The notes under the pieces are model-generated. The model was given only the letters and a program-made list of their open reading frames with translations, did no database searches and was not told the DNA's origin. From Gp13-AA77 sp035946575 (GTDB lineage Bacteria; Acidobacteriota; Terriglobia; UBA7540), in assembly GCA_035946575.1 (NCBI GenBank), contig DASYZG010000034.1, positions 1 through 32,691 of the forward strand: a stretch of 32,691 nt of DNA. Direction: 5' to 3'. Positions 1-7,580 of this stretch are shown here, in pieces. Each line of letters begins with the position of its first letter. Within the stretch, counting starts at the first letter, position 1. Made by a program: the position numbers and the translations under genes.

Positions 1-517
1 GGACCCGACTGATTCATCACCATGTCCGGCGGCTCGGCAGGCTGGGTATTCGCGTCCGCTCGCTGGACCTCGCCCAAACCCCGAAGGCATAGAGAACCAT
101 ATTGCAGAATCAACGACATACACGAATTTTCGAAGGAATCAACCAAACTTGGGCTACATCGAGTAGCACGAAAGAGGCTGTTTTCGATCGAAATGTGCCT
201 GGAAATCAGACAGAGTCGACAGTTTCGAGACCGAGAAATCGGGGGATAAAAAGGAGGAGAAAAAGGCGAGAGGAGAAAGACGGCAAGCAGGCAAACGCGG
301 CGGGTCATGATGAAGGAATAGCCGGGCGCGACCGCGCGAAATCGAGAGTCACAGAAGTCGCCCGGCTTGGCCTGTCAACCGTCAACGGTCGACTGTTGAC
401 TGTCTTTCGACTTCTTGACGAATCCGGTCAGCCGCGATATTGTAAAAGGCCCGAAGGAAATCCCGTCATTCGTGAAGGGCTGTTTCACCCCCGGAAAAAA
501 TCTTTTGTGGAGGTTAC
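1..517. other. Gene-free region upstream of glnA
   Basis: I find no convincing gene here; the short open frames on either strand show no recognisable protein. Near its end are tandem heptamers of the GTCAACN / GTYGACT type at 374-401 (listed separately). No sigma-54 type GG-N10-GC promoter was obvious ahead of glnA. The first ~100 bases are open on the minus strand and could be the edge of an upstream gene, but this is too short to judge. Confidence 0.5.
374..401. repeat. Tandem heptamer repeat with dyad symmetry
   Basis: Four consecutive 7-nt units: GTCAACC, GTCAACG, GTCGACT, GTTGACT. Because GTCAAC and GTTGAC are reverse complements, the array is both a direct repeat and a potential hairpin. 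Two related units (GTTGACT, GTCGACT) recur at 20872-20885 with a GTCAACT at 20860. It looks like a dispersed low-complexity intergenic repeat of this genome rather than a regulator site dedicated to glnA. Confidence 0.6.
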
Positions 518-1927
518 ATGGACGCGAAGGGTGTATTGGAGTTTGCGAAATCAAACAACGCCAAAATCGTGGATGTCCGTTTCACGGACCTGCCCGGACT
601 CTGGCATCACGTTTCCTTTCCCATTCACCAGCTCGACGAAAGCTCGTTCGAGGACGGTTTTGGCATGGACGGCTCCAGCATCCGCGGCTGGGCTGCCATC
701 CACGAGAGCGACATGCTGCTGGTCCCAGACCCGAACTGGTGCATGATCGACCCCTTCACGGACGCGCCCACGCTGGTGCTGATCGGCGACATCATTGATC
801 CGCTCACCAAGCAGCGCTACCTGCGCGACCCGCGCAACGTGGCCAAGAAGGCCGTGCAGTATCTTGCCTACACGGGCGTCGCGGACACGGCGTATTTCGG
901 CGCCGAGGCCGAGTTCTTCATCTTTGACAACATCCGCTTCGACCAGGCGCAGCAGCACGGCTACTACTTCATCGATGCCGAGGAAGGGCGCTGGAACTCG
1001 GGCCGCGAGAAGGACAACCTGGGTTACCGCCCGCGCTACAAGGAAGGCTACTTCCCGGTGCCGCCCACCGACCACTATCAGGATCTGCGCTCGGAGATGG
1101 TGATGGCCATGGAGCGCGCCGGACTCGAGATCGAGTGCCATCACCACGAAGTGGCCACCGGCGGCCAGTGCGAAATCGATCAGCGCTTCAACGCCCTGGT
1201 GACTTCGGCCGACAACATGATGATTTACAAGTATGTCATCCGCAACGTGGCCCGGCAGTACGGCAAGACGGTGACGTTCATGCCCAAGCCCATTTTCGGC
1301 GACAACGGCAACGGCATGCACACGCACCAGAGCCTGTGGAAAGACGGCAAGCCCCTGTTTGCCGGCGACCAGTACGCGGGACTCAGCCATCTCGCGCTCT
1401 GGTACATCGGCGGACTGCTGAAGCACGCGCAGGCGCTGGCGGCCATCATCGCGCCCACCACGAATTCCTACAAGCGCTTGGTACCGGGCTTCGAGGCCCC
1501 GGTGAATCTAGCCTACTCACGCAGGAATCGCAGCGCCGCCGTTCGCATCCCGATGTACTCGGCGAGCCCCAAGGCGAAGCGGCTGGAGTTCCGTCCGCCC
1601 GACCCGTCCTGCAATCCGTACCTCGCCTTCGGCGCCATGCTGATGGCGGGCTTGGATGGCATCGAGAACAAGTTCGAGCCCGGCGAACCGCTCGACAAGG
1701 ACATTTACGACCTCGGGCCCGAGGAGATGAAGAAAGTACCCTCCATGCCGGGATCGCTCGAGGAGTCGCTCAAGGCTCTGGAGAAGGATCACGAGTTCCT
1801 GCTCAAGGGCGACGTCTTCAGCGAGGAGTTGATCGAGACCTGGATCGACTACAAGATGAAGAACGAGGTCCAGGCCGTGAACACGCGTCCGCATCCGTAC
1901 GAGTTCGCCCTGTATTACGACATCTGA
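518..1927 (+). CDS. glnA: Type I glutamine synthetase
   Basis: Makes glutamine from glutamate, ammonia and ATP in the cytoplasm; the central nitrogen assimilation enzyme, normally a dodecamer. The 469 aa length matches GSI. Visible signatures are the FGMDGSSIRGW segment (about residues 48-58), the metal-binding AEAEFFIFD (129-137), KPIFGDNGNGMHTHQS (257-272) with the catalytic-site histidines, and the ATP/glutamate segment around NSYKRLVPGFEAPVN (316-330). Tyr397, in DIYDLGPEE, falls at the position of the adenylylated tyrosine of the E. coli enzyme. This fits the presence of glnE 1.4 kb downstream. The start is supported by GGAGG at 509-513, 4 nt before ATG. No shared operon with glnE is evident, since a peroxidase gene lies between. 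Confidence 0.97.
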   Translation: MDAKGVLEFAKSNNAKIVDVRFTDLPGLWHHVSFPIHQLDESSFEDGFGMDGSSIRGWAAIHESDMLLVPDPNWCMIDPFTDAPTLVLIGDIIDPLTKQRYLRDPRNVAKKAVQYLAYTGVADTAYFGAEAEFFIFDNIRFDQAQQHGYYFIDAEEGRWNSGREKDNLGYRPRYKEGYFPVPPTDHYQDLRSEMVMAMERAGLEIECHHHEVATGGQCEIDQRFNALVTSADNMMIYKYVIRNVARQYGKTVTFMPKPIFGDNGNGMHTHQSLWKDGKPLFAGDQYAGLSHLALWYIGGLLKHAQALAAIIAPTTNSYKRLVPGFEAPVNLAYSRRNRSAAVRIPMYSASPKAKRLEFRPPDPSCNPYLAFGAMLMAGLDGIENKFEPGEPLDKDIYDLGPEEMKKVPSMPGSLEESLKALEKDHEFLLKGDVFSEELIETWIDYKMKNEVQAVNTRPHPYEFALYYDI

Positions 1928-1999
1928 TCGTGCTGATGGTGCGAGTGGGGGATAGGGAAGCGCGCCAGCGATAAGGACGAAGGCTGAAGTATGAAGTCT

Positions 2000-2039
2000 G
2001 AATGGCCTTCATCCTTCACTTCGCCATTCCCTCACTCGT
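2000..2039. other. Weak inverted repeat after glnA
   Basis: GAATGGC (2000-2006) and GCCATTC (2033-2039) are a perfect 7-bp inverted repeat with a 26-nt loop that is itself rich in CTTCA/TGAAG motifs. It might act in transcript ending, but there is no T-tract. The rest of 1928-2212 shows only the ribosome binding site of the next gene. Confidence 0.3.
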
Positions 2040-2212
2040 CAGGCTCCAACCCCAATCCCCAACCCTCAACCCCGAGAACCGTTGCTGTGTGACGCGTGTC
2101 ACCGCGCGTCCGCGCGCTGCCGCGGCATGCTTGGATCGCAGGGCCGCCACCCCGGAGCGGCTTCCCAAAATCCCCGGCGAACTCACTTGCCCCACGCGGG
2201 CGGAGGACTGGA

Positions 2213-3262
2213 ATGAAGACCAGCGCGTTATCTGCGTTTGCACTCGCGGTTGCGGTCGCAGCCGGAATTCAAGTCAGCAGCCGCAGCCTGACGGTGGTTG
2301 CCGTCGATCCGGCGGAACTCAAGTCGTTCAAGCCGCTGCCCCGGATCATCGCATCCGACAGCAATCCCGTAACCGAGGCCAAGGTCAATCTCGGGCGCAT
2401 GCTCTATTACGAACCGAGACTGTCGCGGAATCAGAGGATCTCTTGCAACACCTGCCACGATCTCCGGAAGTACGGCGTTGACGGCCTGCGGGTCTCTGAT
2501 GGCTTCAAGAACCAGAAAGGCACGCGCAACGCACCGACGGTTTACAACGCCGCCGGCCACTTGGCGCAGTTCTGGGACGGCCGCGCGCGCGATGTGGAGG
2601 AGCAGGCGAAGGGACCGGTGATGAACCCGGTCGAGATGGCGATGCCTTCCGAGCAGCAGGTCCTGGCTGTTCTGAAATCGATTCCAGGCTATGTGGATGC
2701 CTTCCGGAAGGCTTTCCCGGGCGAAGACGATCCCATCACCGTCGAGAACATGACCCTCGCCATCGGTGCCTTCGAGCGCGGCCTGGTGACCCCTTCCCGC
2801 TGGGACCGCTTTCTTAGCGGAGACCAGAGCGCGCTGACTGACGCTGAGAAGGCCGGATTCAATCAGTTCATCCAGGCCGGCTGCCAGACCTGCCATGCGG
2901 GAACCTACCTCGGCGGACAGGCCTATCGTAAGCTCGGCGCCGCGACGCCGTACCCCGACGCCTCCGATGCCGGACGGCAGCAGGTTACGAAACAAGAAGA
3001 TGATCGTATGGTGTTCAAGGTGCCGTCCCTGCGAAACGTCGAAAGGACCGCACCGTACTTCCACAACGGAAAGGTAGAAAGCTTGAATGAGGCGGTCAAA
3101 GAGATGGGAAAGTACCAGCTTGGGAGGCAGTTACGAGAAGACGAGGTCGACTCGATTATCGCCTTCTTGAAGACCCTCACCGGCAATATTCCGGCCGAGT
3201 ACGTTAAGCGGCCCGCCTTGCCGAAGAGCACGTCCGGGACGCCGAAGCCCAGCGTGACGTAG
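2213..3262 (+). CDS. Di-haem cytochrome c peroxidase
   Basis: Predicted periplasmic peroxidase of the CcpA/MauG superfamily, reducing H2O2 with electrons from small c-type donors. From the chosen start it is 349 aa with an N-terminal hydrophobic signal segment (MKTSALSAFALAVAVAAG). Two c-haem motifs are seen: CNTCH (C78, C81, H82) and CQTCH (C224, C227, H228), the two-domain layout of this family. Other family signatures are RNAPTVYNAA and QFWDGRA. The frame is open to 2096, but ATG 2213 is preferred: GGAGG lies at 2202-2206, 6 nt upstream, and the signal peptide begins there. It sits between glnA and glnE with no obvious functional link. MauG-like activity cannot be excluded from sequence alone. 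Confidence 0.9.
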   Translation: MKTSALSAFALAVAVAAGIQVSSRSLTVVAVDPAELKSFKPLPRIIASDSNPVTEAKVNLGRMLYYEPRLSRNQRISCNTCHDLRKYGVDGLRVSDGFKNQKGTRNAPTVYNAAGHLAQFWDGRARDVEEQAKGPVMNPVEMAMPSEQQVLAVLKSIPGYVDAFRKAFPGEDDPITVENMTLAIGAFERGLVTPSRWDRFLSGDQSALTDAEKAGFNQFIQAGCQTCHAGTYLGGQAYRKLGAATPYPDASDAGRQQVTKQEDDRMVFKVPSLRNVERTAPYFHNGKVESLNEAVKEMGKYQLGRQLREDEVDSIIAFLKTLTGNIPAEYVKRPALPKSTSGTPKPSVT

Positions 3263-3303
3263 CCGAGGAGGCCAATGACCGCCCGGCCGCAAATGCTCCG
3301 GGT

Positions 3304-3317
3304 TATAATCCTGCCTG
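3304..3317 (+). promoter_or_regulatory. TATAAT box directly before glnE ATG
   Basis: A perfect TATAAT occupies 3304-3309, leaving only 8 nt before the ATG at 3318. Transcription would start at or next to the start codon, giving a leaderless mRNA. No Shine-Dalgarno sequence sits in the usual place. The -35 region (about 3281-3286, GCCCGG) is poor. Confidence 0.5.
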
Positions 3318-6300
3318 ATGCCGCGCCACATCGACTGGGCCCGCTTTCGAGACCCCGAAAAAGCCAGGAGCATTTTCGACCGGATCACGTCACGGCTGGG
3401 CGCGAGGGTTTCTGCTCCGCTTTCGGCCCTGTTGGCGCAGTCCCCGGATGCGCCCGCAGTGCTGCATCTGCTCGATCGTTACGTCCACGCGGCTCCGGCC
3501 GACGTCCTGCGCGAGATCGCGCGGCGCCCGATGGCGCTCACCTATCTCGCCGCGGCCTTCGGTTTCGGCAGTTCCATCGCCGAGGTGTTTCTCGCCGAGC
3601 CGTCGATGGCCGTCCAGCTTGCACGCGACCGCAGCTTCGGCGCGCCGCCGTCGATGGTCGATCTTTCGGAGGACTATGCCCGGTTCGCAGTCATGCAGTC
3701 CTCGCCGGACCCGGCCCGGCAGCTCGGACGATTCAAGCGGCGGCAATACGTCAAGATTGCATTGAAAGACGTTCTTGGCATCGCAACGCTTGCCGAAACC
3801 ACGCTCGAACTCTCCACCGTCGCCGACGTCATTCTCGGGGAAGCGTTGCGGCACGCGGAGCAGGAATTGCAGAAGCGCTTCGGGCCGCCGCAGTATCGCG
3901 ACGCGCAGAGCCGCGTGACGCGCAGCGGCTTCAGCATCATCTCGCTGGGAAAGCTGGGCGGAAACGAGTTGAATTACAGTTCCGACATCGACCTTCTGTT
4001 TCTTTACGCGCGTGACGGTGAGACGTCCGGCTCAGGGCCGCCGGACACTTCCATCTCGAACAAGGAATACTTCGTTCGCCTAGCGCAGGCCGTCACCCGG
4101 GAGCTTACCGAGCCCACCGTCGCCGGCCAGGCGTTCCGTGTCGATCTGCGCCTGCGGCCGGAAGGCGATCAGGGCGACCTGACGCTGGCACTCGACGCTG
4201 CGCTCGATTACTACGGCCATCGCGCGCGCGATTGGGAGCTGCAGATGCTCATCAAGGCGCGACACTCGGCAGGCGACGTGCGGCTGACGCGGGCCTTCCT
4301 GCGCGGGGTGGAGCCGTTTGTCTATGGCTCGCCCGCCGATCCCGCCGCCATTTCCAGCGTGCTGCTCAGCCGCGCGCGGATCAGCGAGCGCCTGCTCGAG
4401 GGACACGCTGATAGCCTCGACGTGAAGTTGCATCCCGGCGGCCTCCGTGACATTGAGTTCCTCACGCAGTGCCTGCAGCGCCTTTACGGGGCGCGCGAAC
4501 CGTGGGTGCGTTCTGGCGGAACTCTGCACGCCCTGCGCAAGCTCAACGACAAGGAATTGCTGTCGGATCGCGACTACGCTGCCCTGGCATCGGCGTACGA
4601 GTTCCTGCGGCGCGTGGAACATCGGATCCAGCTCGATCGGGGACGGCAGAGTCATCGTCTGCCGCGCGATCCGCAGGCCTTGGACCTGCTCGCGCGCCGC
4701 ACGGGCGTGGAACCCGGCGCCGAGTCCACGCCCGGCGCAGCGCTCCGGAAGCGTTTGGACGCGCTGATGGATCAGGTGAAGATCATGGCGCGCCGGCTGA
4801 TTTCGCCCGCTCGCGTGGAACGTCCGCTCGCACCGTTCGAACTCACGCCTCCGCTCGCCGGCTCGGAACTGTATCGTCATTCGCAGGCTTCGCTGCTGCG
4901 GCTGCTGGAGGCGCAAGCGCCCGACATCGCCCCATTGATTCGGGACGCTGCGCTGCCGGCTCGCGCGCGGCCGCGTCTCGCGCGATTTGCTGCTGCCTTG
5001 CTCGCCGCGCCCGAGGCACTGGCCGCGGCCGGCGATCATCCGGCGGCCATGGAACGCGCTCTCGAAGCTCTGCGCGTTAGCGATCATCTTTCGGGCGAGC
5101 TTGTGCGTCATGTCGCGGAACTTGCGGAGGCCGGCGCTGCGGAACAGCCGGATTTTGCAGGCGCACAGCTGCCGATGGTGCTCGAACCGGCGATTGAAAG
5201 CCTTTCCGCGGCGGGCGCTCCGCCGATCGGGGATCGACCGGCACGGCCCTTCGCGTGGGCCACGGAAGAAGGACTGGGCTTCGTTGAGGGGCTGTCTTTG
5301 CTGCGTCACGACTATCATGTTCGAGCCCTCGCCCTCGGACTTCGGGATTGCGCGAAGCTTGACGATCTCTTTGCCGCGCTCAGCCGGTGGTCGAATCTCG
5401 CCGCGACCGCCATCGCCACGGCCTTTGCCATTGCGGGCCGCGCGCCATTCGTCGCCGGGGTCGAGCCGCCGGTGTGTCCGGGACTGGCCGTGCTGGCCCT
5501 GGGCAGGCTCGGCCTCAGCGAGTTCGACCTCGGCTCGGATGCTGATTTGCTTTTTGTCGCGCCGCCGGGCGCCCCTCCGGAGAGCATCGCGCGATGCACG
5601 CGCCTGGCCGAGCGAACGATCGAAGGGCTCTCCAGCTACACAAAGGACGGCGTGGTATTTGCCGTCGATACGCGGCTGCGCCCGCGCGGCCGGGAAGGAG
5701 AATTGGTGGTCACGGAGGACGCGCTGTTCGATTACGTGGTTACGGCGGCGCAGCCCTGGGAGGCATTGACCTACCTCAAGCTGTGCCCGGTTGCCGGCGA
5801 TGCGGATGCGGGACGAAGCGCGACCGGAGGCGTGATGGCGCGCGTTTTCGGACGTTTCGCCGGCGATGCGGCCCTTGCGGCATCGCTCGGTGAGATGCGG
5901 AGCCGTCTCGAGAAGGAGATCAAGGCCAAGGCTGCGCCGACCAAGACCTCGGCGGGCGGCTACTACGACGCGGACTTCGTGGTTTCGTATCTCCGCATCC
6001 GCCATCGATTGGCTTTGCACCCGGGCGCGAAGATGCCTGACCAGATCGCAGCCCTGACTTCGGCCGGATGCCTGCCGCAGGGCGAGGCACGTGTCCTGCT
6101 CGACGGTATCACCTATTTGCGCGCGCTCGATCACGCCGTGCGCCTCGTGACCGGCCGGGCGTCGCGCGGCTGGCGCGATCGGCCAGGGCAGTCCGAGGGC
6201 GTGGCACATCTGCTGCGGCGCTGGGGGCTGCTCGGAGCCCACAGTCCGCCGCTCGCGCATCTCGACGACGCGCGGAAGCAGGTCCGCGAGCTCTTCAATC

Positions 6301-6320
6301 GCGTTCTCGGCCCGAAGTGA
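3318..6320 (+). CDS. glnE: Glutamate-ammonia ligase adenylyltransferase/deadenylase
   Basis: Bifunctional enzyme that attaches AMP to, and removes it from, Tyr397 of GlnA, tuning glutamine synthetase to nitrogen status. At 1000 aa it is slightly longer than the E. coli protein. Two nucleotidyltransferase domains are visible, each with a G/SSDxD metal motif. The N-terminal (adenylyl-removing) one has LGKLGGNELNYSSDID (about 210-225, D223 and D225). The C-terminal (adenylyl-transferring) one has LGRLGLSEFDLGSDADLLF (about 727-745). Both are followed by RLRPxGxxG-type segments (LRLRPEGDQGDL and TRLRPRGREGEL). The target tyrosine is present in the GlnA of this window. There is no ribosome binding site; a TATAAT 8 nt upstream suggests leaderless expression. 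The next gene follows after 42 nt with its own TATAAT. Confidence 0.95.
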   Translation: MPRHIDWARFRDPEKARSIFDRITSRLGARVSAPLSALLAQSPDAPAVLHLLDRYVHAAPADVLREIARRPMALTYLAAAFGFGSSIAEVFLAEPSMAVQLARDRSFGAPPSMVDLSEDYARFAVMQSSPDPARQLGRFKRRQYVKIALKDVLGIATLAETTLELSTVADVILGEALRHAEQELQKRFGPPQYRDAQSRVTRSGFSIISLGKLGGNELNYSSDIDLLFLYARDGETSGSGPPDTSISNKEYFVRLAQAVTRELTEPTVAGQAFRVDLRLRPEGDQGDLTLALDAALDYYGHRARDWELQMLIKARHSAGDVRLTRAFLRGVEPFVYGSPADPAAISSVLLSRARISERLLEGHADSLDVKLHPGGLRDIEFLTQCLQRLYGAREPWVRSGGTLHALRKLNDKELLSDRDYAALASAYEFLRRVEHRIQLDRGRQSHRLPRDPQALDLLARRTGVEPGAESTPGAALRKRLDALMDQVKIMARRLISPARVERPLAPFELTPPLAGSELYRHSQASLLRLLEAQAPDIAPLIRDAALPARARPRLARFAAALLAAPEALAAAGDHPAAMERALEALRVSDHLSGELVRHVAELAEAGAAEQPDFAGAQLPMVLEPAIESLSAAGAPPIGDRPARPFAWATEEGLGFVEGLSLLRHDYHVRALALGLRDCAKLDDLFAALSRWSNLAATAIATAFAIAGRAPFVAGVEPPVCPGLAVLALGRLGLSEFDLGSDADLLFVAPPGAPPESIARCTRLAERTIEGLSSYTKDGVVFAVDTRLRPRGREGELVVTEDALFDYVVTAAQPWEALTYLKLCPVAGDADAGRSATGGVMARVFGRFAGDAALAASLGEMRSRLEKEIKAKAAPTKTSAGGYYDADFVVSYLRIRHRLALHPGAKMPDQIAALTSAGCLPQGEARVLLDGITYLRALDHAVRLVTGRASRGWRDRPGQSEGVAHLLRRWGLLGAHSPPLAHLDDARKQVRELFNRVLGPK

Positions 6321-6326
6321 GCCCGG

Positions 6327-6355
6327 TCGAGAACCCGCTTGGGCTACTCTATAAT
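6327..6355 (+). promoter_or_regulatory. Promoter for the SpoIIE phosphatase gene
   Basis: TCGAGA (6327-6332), a 17-nt spacer and a perfect TATAAT (6350-6355), ending 7 nt before ATG 6363. The predicted transcription start coincides with the start codon, so the mRNA is likely leaderless. It lies in the short gap after glnE, so this gene need not depend on glnE transcription. Confidence 0.55.
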
Positions 6356-6362
6356 CACTGCC

Positions 6363-7568
6363 ATGCACGATTGGAACAGAGGACCGTACCAGTATCGGCG
6401 TTCGGGACTCGACCGCGCCGCCGACAACGTCCGCTCGTTCTGGCGCCGCGTCAGTGAAGGCCTCGCGATGCAGGACCTTTGGGGGCAGTTCAAGGCGGAC
6501 GCGCGCGCCGGCTACGCGATGTACTCCAAGGAGGTCGATTGGGAGCTGGTGCCTGGCGAGCCGCATTGGAAGCGCCACTGGAGAATCGCCCGGGAGTTGT
6601 TCTGGGCGATGGTGATGAAGCTCTCGCCTGCGCGGCGCGTGCTGCTGGTTCTTTCTCTCTTTCTTGTGCTGCTTGGCATCTTCGGCACCGAGATCAACGT
6701 CGCCGAGCACACGGTGGTCAACATCGGCGGCGGCGAGGCCGTTCTGGGTGCCATCGGCCTGCTCCTGCTGCTGGCGCTCGAACTTGCCGACCGCGTCACC
6801 ATGAAGCGCGACCTGGAGATCGCCAAGGAAATCCAGCACTGGCTGGTGCCCGATACGCCGCCGGTGATTCCCGGCGTTGAGATCGCTTTCGCCTCGCGCG
6901 CCGCCAACACCGTCGCTGGCGACTACTACGACGCCTTTCTGCGCACGCCGAAGTCGGACGGCGCCGCCGGGGCTACGCAGGGCCCCGACACGCAGCGGCT
7001 CCTGGTCGTAGTGGCGGACGTTGCGGGGAAGAGCGTACCGGCCGCGCTGCTGATGGCGACCTTTCAGGCGAGCCTGCGGACGCTGGCGCTCGAGCCGACA
7101 GCGCTCCTCGAACTCGTCGCCGGCCTCAACTCCTACGCGTGCGAGCACAGCCAGAGCGGACGCCGCTTCACCACCGCTTTCATCGCGGAACTCGATCTCG
7201 CCACCTCGACGCTGACCTACGTTAATGCCGGACACAACGAGCCGATGCTGCTGCGCGCCGGCGGCAACCTCGACCGCCTGGGCGAAGGCGGACTGCCGCT
7301 CGGCATCATGCAGCGCGCGGCCTATCAATCGGGTGAGACCGTGCTGGCCGCGGGCGACCGGGTGGTGATCTTCACCGACGGCGTGGTCGAGGCGGAGGAT
7401 TCGGGGGCGAACCAGTTTGGCGAGCCGCGCCTGCTCTCCGGGCTGCAACTCGGGCGCGCGAGCCCGCCCGCACAGGCGCTCCACGGATTGATGACTGCGA
7501 TCGAGGCTTTCGTGGGTCATGCGCCGCAGCATGACGACATCACCTGCCTGATTCTCGACCGCAAGTGA
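6363..7568 (+). CDS. Membrane-anchored PP2C/SpoIIE-type serine phosphatase
   Basis: Likely a serine/threonine phosphatase of the RsbU/SpoIIE class, which usually acts on anti-anti-sigma factors in partner-switching stress or signalling pathways. From ATG 6363 it is 401 aa. It has a charged cytoplasmic N-terminus, two hydrophobic helices (about 88-104 with VLLVLSLFLVLLGIFG, then 120-140 with AIGLLLLLALELA), a short linker with EIAKEIQHWLVP, and a C-terminal SpoIIE domain. Domain motifs include AGDYYDAF, VADVAGKSVPAALLMA, NAGHNEPMLLR and FTDGVVEAED, which carry the metal-binding aspartates. An in-frame ATG at 6339 exists, but a TATAAT covers 6350-6355, so 6363 is preferred. No sigma factor or STAS gene is adjacent, so the target is unknown. 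It ends 12 bp from convergent acnA. Confidence 0.88.
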   Translation: MHDWNRGPYQYRRSGLDRAADNVRSFWRRVSEGLAMQDLWGQFKADARAGYAMYSKEVDWELVPGEPHWKRHWRIARELFWAMVMKLSPARRVLLVLSLFLVLLGIFGTEINVAEHTVVNIGGGEAVLGAIGLLLLLALELADRVTMKRDLEIAKEIQHWLVPDTPPVIPGVEIAFASRAANTVAGDYYDAFLRTPKSDGAAGATQGPDTQRLLVVVADVAGKSVPAALLMATFQASLRTLALEPTALLELVAGLNSYACEHSQSGRRFTTAFIAELDLATSTLTYVNAGHNEPMLLRAGGNLDRLGEGGLPLGIMQRAAYQSGETVLAAGDRVVIFTDGVVEAEDSGANQFGEPRLLSGLQLGRASPPAQALHGLMTAIEAFVGHAPQHDDITCLILDRK

Positions 7569-7580
7569 CGCGTTGCCGGG

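Noticed and set aside
551..1426. A 291-codon minus-strand frame opposite glnA
   Set aside because: Shadow of glnA; no motifs.
2000..2039. A rho-independent terminator for glnA
   Set aside because: The stem is short, the loop is 26 nt, and no T-tract follows.
4080..7532. A 1150-codon open frame on the minus strand opposite glnE and the phosphatase gene
   Set aside because: It has no recognisable domains, a composition typical of a GC-rich coding shadow, and lies over two well-identified genes.
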